Shown: in pieces, positions 25,158-37,345 of the stretch
Layout of the letters: every line of letters begins with the position of its first letter
Position numbering within the stretch: the first letter of the stretch is position 1
From: Monomorium pharaonis
Taxonomy: Eukaryota > Arthropoda > Insecta > Hymenoptera > Formicidae
Assembly: GCF_013373865.1 (NCBI RefSeq)
Contig: NC_050472.1
Span: 6,319,276-6,383,275, forward strand
DNA length: 64,000 nt
Reading direction: 5' to 3'
Program-made: the position numbers and the translations under genes
Notes under the pieces: model-generated
The model's database searches: none
What the model was told of the DNA's origin: nothing
The model's input: the letters and a program-made list of their open reading frames with translations, nothing else

Positions 25158-26998
25158 GTAAGTAACAGTGCACGAATCGTGGACGCGAAGTGACATGAGA
25201 AAATGTAGGCACGGAGAATAAGGGTGGGTGGTGCACTCGACGCGAGAAGGGGTTGCAGCTTCTTACGTCGAGAAGTGCTTTTGGGAAGTGTGAAACCCAG
25301 TGAACAGAATTAGTGGAGAATAATTGCTACTCGAGAATCGAGATCGGAAAATTGAACTTTGCATTGTATTCTTCGCCGTTCATCGAACCTTCATATCCTG
25401 AAGTTCTTTATCCTTACGTTCTCGTGCGAACCGTATTGCACTAATATTGCGTCTTGTGACAAACGGAAACGCTAAAACAGAAGTGATGATAATTTCATTA
25501 CCATATTAAAAAGAGTGATAAAAATGGACATTTGTAAAAAATTAATCGTGAATAAAGAAGTTCAATAAAAAAAAACTTACGTAACTATACAGTGACATCT
25601 TCAGTTTTTGCATAATAGGCGAAATTTTTTATTTGGTACTTCTAGTATTAAATTTTTAATTATTAAATTATTAAATATGTAATATATAAATTATTTTAAG
25701 TTAACTTAACTTTAAACTAATTTTTGCTTAATAATGTATAATGTATTATTTTTTGCTTAATTAATTTAAAGTTTTATTTCGAGTGTAAAGATCTTTTGAT
25801 ATATTAAACTTCTTGGATTTTTACAAAAAAGAATTTTTTAAGAAAGTTTTATGACACTATCGAGTTTGCTGTGTCGTTACATAAGTTTTTTTATGGCATA
25901 TTCGGCACATATTTTTAAAAGTCTCAATTTTATCGTGCTGCGAAAACGCAAAATATTCGCAGTAGAAAGTATCGAGCACAGCGATTGCAACGGCAAAGAT
26001 GCAACGACGATAATTTATTCCTCATGCATTCTCGTAACAATGGCAAGAATGGTCCGGTCGTCTTTGCGCCTTCGATTTTCGACTCTTAAAAGCGTCACAC
26101 CCGTCACGTGCACTTTCCTTTCCATTAAAATAGCGTTTTCGTCGGTGAGCTTGTCGCTTGGTATTTACACATAAACCCACTCTTCTCGCGGGAATTAATA
26201 GCGAGACAGCCAGCTGTTGCAGCAGTTGCAAATGTCAAGGGTTATTATTGTTCCTTGACTTGAAATCCGTCTTGCCCGACACATTTTTTAGTTATTTTTT
26301 TCTTTCTTACAGTAAAAATTGTTTTTAAATAAAAAAAATAATACTAATAGAATCATCGTGCGCAAATAAAAAATACATGCAATAGTCAGACTAAAAATTA
26401 TATCTAGTAGAAAAAATCGTAATAATCTCTCAGAATTTATTTAAAAAAGAGAAAGAAAAAGAAAGATTTTTATTAAGTAAAAAAAATGTTAAAATTAAAT
26501 TCCGAAACAAGTTATAATATAATAGGGTATAAAAATTAAATAATAAATTTCAAAAATTAATTGTTTAATAAATATGCTTAGGAGAGAAGAGAATGTGTTT
26601 TTTTCAAGTATAATTTAAAATACAATTCTTGTAGAAATTTTGACATATACATGTATTAAAATAACAATATTTTATTCAGATGTTCATTAAAGCTTGCATT
26701 CTCTTCGCGTGTAGAACGATCTTAATACATAATAAATTTCTGCAAAATACCATTCACCTACTAATCCGCCAACCTGTTCACATTTATTTCCATAAAAACC
26801 GTTTTAGACTATCTTCTTCTCTGCTTCGTGACTGCTAAAAGCATTCTGAAATAAAACTATTATTAATCTTATCTTTTATAAGATTTATTATTTAGGGGCC
26901 CTAGTAAATTCAGTTAGTTGATTAATTAATATTCTATGACAATTCCGCATTGATGATCCAGATACGAAATCATAATCGGCGTTTGAAAGACAAAAGAC

Positions 26999-27059
26999 AA
27001 ACACACACACACACTTTATATATATAATATATATACTGTGTGTGTGTGTGTGTGTGTGT
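26999..27059. repeat. Self-complementary microsatellite (AC)n-TATA-(GT)n
   Basis: An AC run is followed by TATATATA and then a GT run of about 20 bases, so the two halves can pair as a hairpin or cruciform. Confidence 0.85.
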
Positions 27060-29067
27060 CAGTAATTTATGCAATATTTATATTTCTTCGAATTCCACCG
27101 ATCGAGTTAGAACCACCTTAATTCTTGCTTAATGTGTGGATTAAAATGGAAACGATCACGTAACGAGGTAAATTTTCGTTCCGTAAAGGTCAATCGCGCG
27201 GTTCTCGTGCATAAAAAGTTACACGCCATCAAACTGTTCGGTTCGCGTGCCATTAGAGATCTCGAAGATCTCATGACGTAATACAACCGCGTCTTCTGTT
27301 CGACATCAAATGAAGCACAGTTGCGATACCTACACGAGTCCCCCACTGGTCCTCATGGTCCAGGACGCCCTATGCAAATTAAGCGAACCCGCGCTGGGTA
27401 TGAAAGACACTTGAATCAACGGCAATCCTCTGGCGATCTTAATCGCTTTCATTTGTCGACTCTCACTTTCCTCATTCATCTCTTTTTTATGCTTCTTCAG
27501 AACGCAATGCTCCAACATTGTACTCATTATCTACTGCATTTAAAAAAAAAAGATAATTAAATAACTAAATTAAATTTAAAAATTATTTTAATAACAAATG
27601 TGTTACAAAATAGAATTTTTGTGATAAATTTTTTATTAATTCTTCAAAAAATTTATGTTATAAAAATTACATGTAGTTTGAAATTTTACAAGTTTATATG
27701 CGTATTGTTGTTAAATTATTATAAAAATACATGGCATAACTCCTCTAACGAGATTCCCTCGTTAGCTAATCAAACTCTTTTACGATCTCTTGATTAAATA
27801 CAAGCTGGGCGTTAACAAGTACCAACTTACGTGAATGATAGGATTAGAGAAATTGTGTCGTGCAATAGTTTTACACCGGCACGATGCATAATTGAAATTC
27901 TTGCTGAAGTTGACCAAGAGGTTAAAGATTGATAATCACGATTAGAACTTGCACAATTCTTTATGTATATAATTCATGTACAACTCATGTATAATTAATT
28001 AATGTTGTCGTTTATCCTGTAAACAAATTTTTATATTGTTATAAAAATCAACATGAATAATTCCATGACGAAGCAATTCTACAATTAAATTTGCATGTAG
28101 AAATTATGAATGAAACTTAGATACATAATGACGATCCTTACGTCATTGGCACAATTCTACTTGCGGTGCAAGTGAACGTCACGCTTATCCGCGATACTCA
28201 TCAACATTTAATGCATCAGATAATAGAAATGCATGTTCAATTGTTAATAAAATCGTGCAAGTTTCACGTGAAAGATTTTTCCTTTATGAGAAATAATAGG
28301 ATCGTTACTTTCCGTAGTGTATCATCAATAACTAAGCAAATATCATCAACGTTTTATAATGTAAATAACAATAAATATATTTCTTAATATTTTAGAATAT
28401 TAATTGAATATAAAAATATAAATTTTAAAAATATTAATATATTAATGTGCAAATTATTAAAATTACAACCATATCTTATAATAAATATTATTATCTCGTA
28501 ATTTAAAAAATCGAATTCTATGTGTTACATGTAGTTAAGAAATTATAGAGATTAAATTAGTTTATTACAAAAATATATATTTTAAAATGTAATTTGCGAT
28601 TAATCGATTATGGTATTAATTACTTATCTTGCAATCGTAACTTTCACTGATCTATCTGATGCCTGGCATCCATTCGGGCCGAATGTCAATGACTGCGCAT
28701 CGTTAGTGATCCGCAAAAATGTCGTAATTACTACCGAAGCATGTGCTTGGCGTGTTACGCAAATGGATCTTACATCGAGAGAAAACTTTTTCCCTTTAAA
28801 TCCCCCGATTATTGTCCGTCGACAGAATGATGAATCGTCCCGTTGACGATTCGTCACGTTCAAGAATCGTGTTAAAAAGATTCAATTCGGTGTCTGCGTG
28901 TTTTACTCTTTTCGATCGCCATCGCAACTGTTATCACGAAACGATTTGTTCTGACCACTGAGCCAAAGTTAGAATTAATATATGTTATATAAACAACGCA
29001 AACGATGAGTGTAGTAATAGTATCAATTAACATCAATTAATATTTTAATAAAATTGTACAGTTACTT

Positions 29068-29103
29068 TTCTAGTATAATAAAATTGATTTTATTATACTA
29101 GAA
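29068..29103. repeat. Perfect 17-bp palindrome with two-base loop
   Basis: TTCTAGTATAATAAAAT at 29068-29084 is the exact reverse complement of 29087-29103, with TG between them. A further copy of the right arm follows immediately (to about 29119). The context is very AT-rich, and it may be a decayed repeat end. Confidence 0.8.
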
Positions 29104-32100
29104 TTTTATTATACTAGAATAGATTTTGCATTAGTAAAGTAAAAACAATTTTTAGTTATTTTTATAAAAAATTAATTACTTTAATATAAATGCAAGCATT
29201 AAGCATTATAGCAATATTCGTAATCAGAAATGACTTATTATATAATTAAATCAAGCACTAAATTTTTATTACAGATATTATATAGATATTATAAACAACT
29301 AACTCAATATCATTTCGCACAGATTGCGAAAACCATCATTTCAGTAAATAAATTGACTTATAATCGCCAACACAAATTAATTAAATTCTTAAAACTTGAC
29401 ATGGATTGTGACAATTTCAAAATTAATTCCAAGTTATATTTATGGCCCGTCGTCACGTCATATCTTAATCGCATTAAGTAACACGTTAGTATAGAAATGC
29501 CGATATTATTTTGATAAGCTCGCCAAGCGAAGACGAAAGAATACTATGTCATTCGGCTATCTCGGTGGCATTCTCCTAAAAATATTTCGTTACTTAGCAT
29601 AAATGTGTGCATTCATCCGAATATGCAATATCCGCGTTTAGCAAGCGCGCGTCCTCGGAAGTCCTCCGGCTATATCGAACAGAAAACTCGAACTTCGTCA
29701 TTCTCGAGTCAAAAAAAATTAATCGATGAAATCTACAATTATGATCCTCGTTTAATTCGCTAAATTAATGCTATGACATAAAGAATGCGCTATTGAAAGA
29801 CTTCTTCGGGAATGTTGTTGCCTTAAAAAAAAACAACGTGTTTTTAAAATTAAAAGAAATTTATGTTTACAAATTGTGCAACGGAGAAATTTCATTCTTG
29901 ATATAAGAATTTATCGTAAAAAATTTCGAAAAAGTTTTAACTTCCAAAGATTGAAGATATTTTGAGATTATCATATGTATAATATAAGAGTGTCGCATTT
30001 ATAGAGGTATTATCGATTTCGCAATTACATATCTTAAGACTCGGTATTTCAGAAACATTTGCATTGCTCAAGAACGTTTTTCACACAAGACTGCGAAATT
30101 TTATCATAATTTAATTGCATTTATTTTAAAGTCTCTCCGTCAGTGTGAAATATTTTTGCACAAAAAAATTTTTATTATTCATAAAATGTGCTCTTAAGCA
30201 AAAACTTGCGTTGTTTAATTCATTTGAGTAAAAAGACGATTGAAAGAGCCAAAAAAATTGATGACAGTTGTCCATCGATATGTCATTTAATGCAGCAAGT
30301 ATTATAACTTTCAATTTCTCGGCATATCTTTTATCTAAACTAAAAAAAAAAACTTTTAATCGTACCTTATCTTTAAAAGAGACTTGTAAACTCGAGTTTA
30401 TCAACTCGTGATATAATATCTCCGTTTGAAATACAATCCATGAATCCTTTGTTACGAAAGAGATGCAAAACAGCGTTACGCTATGTAGAAAGCGATTCGA
30501 AGCATCTCAAAATTCGTCGTTACAGTAAGCCAGATTGCTATCAATATCGGGCAGTCATTCGTAAACGAGACTCGAATAGTAAATTGCTATTTTCACGGTA
30601 CGACGCCCGTTTCGTGACTCACACTCTACGCTCGCTTTCTTTCGTACGACATATAACGCTGCCATAAACGCGAAGCGCCGACGCGTATTTGCATTTATCG
30701 GGCACCATCCTCATCTCTCCCATATTCGCCGATCAGCCGAGCTGCAGCCAGGCGGCCGGTCGACACCAGCCGTTCATTGTGGTATTTTGATTATGCAATA
30801 ACGGGCCGCCGCGGCACCAAATTGGCCAGTAAATTTTAAGATGAGCCCATGTCCTTTCGTAATAACGATAAATACTCAGCTGTCCTTTTTTTTCTTCTCC
30901 CACCTGTGCCCCCCTCTTCTCATTTTTCTCTTCGCGAGATCCGGACAGGATCGATCTTCGCGAGGTTAACCGCCAGTCCGCTTGCGTAATGCAATTATAA
31001 TGCGGCCCATCATCACCGGTGAACCTCTGCCTTTTGGCAGCAGCAAAGAGATTCGTCGCGATACGAGATTGGAGTCTTCTTAATTATACATACCATTACA
31101 TCCCACGCAGGTTCATGAAATATGAACTCGCTATTATATTCTCTTGCTATCCTCTTAGATCATTATTTAAAAAAAAAAACACTTCAAAAAATGTGGAAAT
31201 AGGGAAACTCACCGTTGCTTCAGAAGTACAATGCTGGGAAAAATAAAAAATAGTAAGAGAACTATTTTAAATAATGTGTCTAAAAAGACTAAATACTTTT
31301 CATATTTACTACACACAAAATTTTAAGATAGCATTTTTTACAGATACGTCAATTTTTCTCAGCATTGCTTCAACATGAGTAATGGTTAAATTTAGACGAT
31401 TGAGAAATAAAAATATTTTTCTCTACGATTGAATCTTATAAGTATATAATGCGACGTGTTACAAATACGCTTTTAATTTCAATTTAATTCGGGTTTGATT
31501 TATATTTTTTATTGTAGTTTATATAATTTAAATCTTAATTTTTTTAACCTTTCTACTTAGGTAAAGCAAATTCGAAATTTTTGCTACAATGCCACATCGC
31601 AGTGCGAAGCAGTGTAACTGCTTGCATACCGTTACGCCTAATACAAGGAGGAAAGTGGTACTTTTTATGATACGTCCGCGGCGAATGGATGAATTACTGC
31701 AAGTTTCTTACTATGTAACACGCGATCGGTTGTGCGCACGTGGAAATGTCATGGGGTTGAAAAGCAAAGGCACGGGTTTTCCGTTCGCACGTACCGATCC
31801 GACTTGTTGGAAAGAACCGGCTCTGTCATGTTAAGCAGTGAAAACACCGTACTACACGGCCGGGAGCTTTTGTCGGCGCTCGACAATAGCTCGTCAGTCT
31901 TTCCGAGCCGCGTTGTTCTTCGACGACAGAGACGCGACGTCGTACGTAGAAAGTAATTACGAGTCCCAGGTGTAACAAGAAGCCGACAATTTATAGGAAT
32001 TTCCCTCATAAATGATCGAGCCGCAATGCATAATAATTAATATCGACTGGTTATTGAGCAAATAATTAATAATAATAACGTAGGTTGGCTTGTGCAAGAT

Positions 32101-35100
32101 ATTATCGTTATATATAATATTATTGTTACTTGTTATTAAATATGATAAAAATAGACGACTTAGAATACTTGAGAAAAATTGTAAGGTGGCTAGCGATTAT
32201 TCAATTCTGAATATTCAATATTTTTAGAAATAAAGAATAAAAAAATGGTCCACGAAACAATATGTGCTGACTGAAATTTGCTAAGATTGAAAATTAGAAG
32301 ATAAAAAAGTTTTATAGCGTCTACATATTTTATAATATTTCTCTCGATAAATTTTACTTACTTTATTCATCACTCCGCTGCTATGCATAACATAGTATTT
32401 AGCGTCGTGACTTTTACCTACTCTATTTCGACATATGACACAATCGGTGGAGATTACGCTAATCGATACGAGCATTTATCATCATTGAGCGAGATAATTG
32501 GAAAGCACCTGTCCCGAAGGCTTTAATCGCATTTTATTAGTGTCTAATAAGACGTAATTAGCTGGCGGCTTGCACGAATTATGCAAGAAGCTACATTTGC
32601 ACCTTATAAGGATGACCCGGCTGTGCACGCTCGCCCATTGAACGTATACGCACCCCACGCTGATTAAGCCTGTTTTGCTAAGAGCTGTCTGCCGCGTTAA
32701 GCCACACTTGACAAATTACTTTCTCCACGGCTAACGTCCATTACGCGATTCGCAGTCTGGGTGTCGCTCACGAATTATGGCACCTGTTTTTTTTTTTCCG
32801 TCAAGGATGCGCGTTACGCGGAGAATCTCATCTTACGAAATGAGGTTCTCCCCGGTCCTCACGTTGCTCCGAATCTCGCGCGTTGCGTAATATATAAGGT
32901 AAATGTCCCAACCGAACCCATGTCCGTATATTCGACACTTACACAAAACTTATTATTATTAATATTAATTGTTTTTTTAAATTTAATTATAAAATACTTT
33001 AAGAGATATATATATTAATAGGTTGCTTTAAACATTATAAAAAATTATTAATAGAAATATTAATATGTTGCACAACTAGTTCAGAATTTTATATTTTAAT
33101 TATGTAATATATATATTTTATAATATATATGTATATATGTATATAAATTTTACATATGCATAACTAAGTAGTACATTAATTTTTCTAGAATCTTTTATCA
33201 CTCCATACATTTGTCCATGCATTGCTTGCTTTCGTAATATATGCTGTAGTACACGAATATTAATAAAACTTTATGAACCACCTGTTACAAATGGCAACAT
33301 AATCGCAAGATGACCATTAATTTTTCTGAATTCCTTTACCGCGTTTTTCTTTATTAAAGTTAATCTAATCAGTGAGTAACGCGATTGTAATGAGCAATAT
33401 TGATTCGATAATCCGCTGTTACAGAACATGTAATGTGACTATTATTAGATCTCTTAAATATTATCATGACTTTTTATTACCATACATTCTTTGCGTGTAC
33501 ATCATTCAAAATATTGATTTGACAAATATCTCAATGCTACTTCCTGGATATTCCAATATTATTATCAATTTTTTAATCCTTGACATTTATTATTTAACAC
33601 AGGAAAGATTACATAATTTGCACAAATCTGCTACAAGTATTCAAAAATACATTGCAAAACCAAGTATGTAAAAAATGCATCATCTATGTATGTGATTCAG
33701 TTCTCGGCATAAAATTAACAACAAAACGTGTTAAACTACATGTTAAAATATGTAAATTTATTTTTTTATGCTGTAGTTATTTTTTACGTAGAAAACTAAA
33801 TCACATTTTTTATACACTTGTATTTGCGTAGGAGAACGTAGGATTCACTTGTTGAAAACTATGAATACATTATTAAGTATACTTCTTTTAATGAGATTTG
33901 ATTAAAGTCCGCAAAGATTTTTCAAGCATTAAATCACTTTCGACATTCACAGAAATTAATACAAGTCTTTAGCTGATAAAATCTTTTATTACGTAGTTAT
34001 AGTGATTAAAATTTGAAAATTCTCTTACATAGAATTTTTTAAACGTAATTACATCTTGCTCTTTTTAATTATTATAATAAAATCTATTTTTATAAACTGC
34101 GCTTGCAATTCTTTCTTTTGGAAGGCTCCTTCATTGTCCGTGCAATTATCTTGGAAAGGTTCGCACAATTAAAAGAAATTCTATACCTTCGGCGATTTGA
34201 TCGAGTCTCTTCCGCGTGTTCATTGGCGACAGTCGCGTGATTAGAAATTTCAACGCTCGATTGCGTTGCGCAAGACATTTTGCACCTTACACGAGCCATA
34301 CGTCGACCCGAATGAGAAAAAGGCCATCGGGGTCCATGTCGCTTATCGACCAGCATCTTGACGTGGACTCTCGCTTTCTCCAAATGTAAATGAAGTGCCT
34401 AAGGATACTCTGTAAGAATAATTGTTTACTCGATTGTTTAATCTACATGGACCTTCGCGCAGCGTTGAACAAACGGGATAACACCCGGCACTGCCGGGTT
34501 GTCCGCCGTGGTTATTATGCTCTAATAATTGCTCTACTTATCACGTACAGCGAGAATATAATCACTTGGGCGCGGCAAAGTACCGCGCGCGTGTACAACG
34601 AAGTTTCGTAATTAACTTTTTCACGTTCTATTGAGCTGCATTTTAAATTTAAATGATCTCTTGAGATTCTCGAGAAAGCGCAAACTCGACTCTTTCTCGA
34701 AGTCTTTTGAGCATCCTACAGTTGCAAGAATAGGAAGATTACTCATGTCACCGGTAAATGGTTTGCAAATAAATTCTGTCATGAATTCCATCAAAGACGA
34801 CTTCTGGCACTCTCGGCGGGTGGGACGGCCTGTACCGTGTAAATCACGATCCTGTCTCTTTCACAAAATAATGTGTGATTTCACAGTTGCAAGGCGCTCC
34901 GCAAGAAGTTGTCTGCGATCTGCGCAATTTTTCAAGAGACTTGAGCAAACTTATATCAACCTTAATAAAATTACATAGTATTGTTATCGAACACTTCCTA
35001 TGTACAGAGTTTTCATTTACATAGTAATAATATTGTATGTAGATGCTTCTTAGATCAATCTTTAAAATCTTTATTATAATATAATTTTATTTTAGAATAA

Positions 35101-35465
35101 TTTAATAGAAAGTAATGTAGATAAATTATTTAATGTGTAAAGTAAAAAATAAATAATTTAATAAAAAACTAAGTAAAAAAAGTACAACAAAATAAATGCA
35201 AAATTATATTTACAGTTAACAAATATATATATAATAAATTTTTTAAGTTGCAAACTAGTTTCACAAAATTGTTTTAAGCATAATATAATAATAGATTCTT
35301 TTCACTTTTTCTTAGTTTAAATAAAAAATTAATCTTGCAAGAGCACTTGATTCGATAACGCCTTTAAATAATAGTTTTACGTAAGCAGCAAAAATCTATT
35401 TGAGACCATAAGTTGTCATTAACTCATTGACATGACTGTTAAGTGATTATTGTGTCGCCTCGAGC

Positions 35466-35470
<5 letters not shown>

Positions 35471-35503
<33 letters not shown>
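35471..35503. repeat. (GA)n microsatellite
   Basis: About 16 uninterrupted AG units. No function is implied. Confidence 0.9.
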
Positions 35504-35506
<3 letters not shown>

Positions 35507-36362
35507 CTCCCTGTTGTTAGCACAATAGGATTCGCGCAGTGACACGTTACGAGAGAAACCTGTCTAAAGCAAATATGGAAAAGGCCAAAGGTGGAACAAA
35601 TATAGTGACAAATTAATGGATGTAATTGATTGACTTAGATAATATCACAAATATATCAGAAGTGTAGAAACTATCTGATAAATGCAATGTTTCTTGTAAC
35701 ATCAATCTTTAATTTAACATTTATATTATTTCCTATCTATTTACATATGAGCTAGAACTTAAATTAATTTTTATTTCTATGTTTTTTAGTCAACTTTTGT
35801 TTTCAAACTATTATAAATAACTATTAAAAATTTTAATTACTTTACATTTTTATCCTGCACTCCTTTCTTATAATAATTTTACACATACTGTGTCATAAAT
35901 ATAACAATGTTCCTACCACGTATCTAACAAGCTATATTATAAACAGCTATTAGAAAAAAATTACATAACATAAAAGTCAGTGTTAATTTTTTTTCTTTCT
36001 TAAAATATTCTTAAAATATTTAAATAGATAAGTTTATTTTAACATTGAGACATTTACTTTAGCGAAATCAAAATATTAATATTGTATCACGTTTTTTAAA
36101 ATAAAAATATTAAAATATTTATTTTGATTAAATTTTAATATAATGAGAATTAAAGTTTCTAATAAAAAATTTAAACTCTATCTTAATTTAGAAATTTTAT
36201 AATGTCACTGATTTTGAGATATATAGTGCTTACCAGTGATATTCCATAATCTATTTTTTAACCGATTTCAGCACACTTCTATAACAGAACCTTTTACACA
36301 CTAGCAAGATACAAGTTAGGAGAGGTTGTATTTTCCTCGTGGCATACGCGCTGCCATCCTTC

Positions 36363-36448
36363 TATATAAATTATAAAGCTAAAGGTCACCGGACGCGCTA
36401 CTTCGGGACAGAATCATCGTTCGTCGAACACAGGTGCCGTCGCAAATG
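36363..36448 (+). promoter_or_regulatory. Second candidate promoter and first exon of the proline-rich gene
   Basis: TATATAAA at 36363-36370 is followed after about 76 bases by ATG (36446-36448). A phase-0 splice here would also give M joined to WKLLWAAVLVAV, with an intron of about 900 bases. The donor gttacg is weak, which argues against it. The promoter could still drive a leader exon ending at the CAG/gtgccg near 36431. Confidence 0.35.
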
Positions 36449-36995
36449 GTTACGGCGATTTAATTCGCTAGTCAGAAGTGTCAGTTAAATCTGATGAAAT
36501 GAAATGAGACGTCTTTCGACAAATCCGTTAATGAGATTGCAATGCATTTGCCTACAAATGCGAAATTATCTATATTGAAGAAACAAATACAACGAATTTT
36601 TATAAAAAGTCATCTTTGCTTTAGCAGAATTTGGATATAAAATATATTACAACACACTAAAAATATCAAATAATAAATTTAAATAAAAAAAAATAAATAA
36701 TAAAAGCAGTAACTATAAATATTTAACGTTGCAAATACAAGCAATAAATGTGGTGCTAAATATATAAAATTTCGATTAAGAATTATAATATCTAATGCTT
36801 ATTAATTGCTTAAAATAAAGCAAGTGTTTTGTATTATAAAAACTGTTATATTAACGGGAAGCTCTTAGTATAGTGTAGTAAATGGCACTGTCTGCATCAT
36901 CAAACGTTAATCGATGAAAAGACGATACACCATATTCTACGCACGCGAACCTTTCACGATCATCGTCGTATTACATAGCGCCTTGTGCGGCCAAA

Positions 36996-37004
36996 ATGCG
37001 TTAT
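36996..37004 (+). other. Third candidate start exon of the proline-rich gene
   Basis: ATGCGTTAT is followed by gtaaga, a reasonable donor, and joins in frame to the exon at 37346 to give MRYWKLLWAAVLV. The intron would be 341 bases. There is no TATA box at the expected distance, but an upstream leader exon from 36.4 kb could feed it. Confidence 0.35.
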
Positions 37005-37345
37005 GTAAGATTACCATGAGTGAAGCGTGAGATTATCCCACGAAGATGATCTCCGATCTATTACAATTGCATATGTGAACACTCAACTAATTATTACGAG
37101 AAAGAAAATAAATAAAACGATTTTTATTTTCTTGTTCAATCGGCGATCATTAGCGCGATAATTATCTAGGAAGCTTCAAAATAAAATATATTTGTAATGA
37201 TAATTAAATATGTTGCATATTTAATTATAATTGTACAGAAAGTAATTAAAACAAATGTATAATAAAAGTTATAATAAAAACTAATAATAATAACAAATTT
37301 TTATATGATTTAAAATTTGAAATTTTTACGGAAATCATGTTATAG

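Larger units (their letters stand above)
25158..36362. other. Gene-poor stretch, possibly a large first intron
   Basis: 11 kb without a convincing coding exon on either strand. It contains an AC/TATA/GT microsatellite (about 27000), a palindrome (29068), a (GA)n tract (35471), and two GC-richer blocks with homeodomain-like words (about 30690-30870 and 32490-32760) that could be enhancers. Frames at 28610-28846 and 34631-34978 start plausibly but have no supporting context. Confidence 0.5.

Noticed and set aside
28610..28846. 78-codon frame with a signal-peptide-like start
   Set aside because: No promoter, no introns and no recognisable mature region. An equally long frame lies on the other strand.
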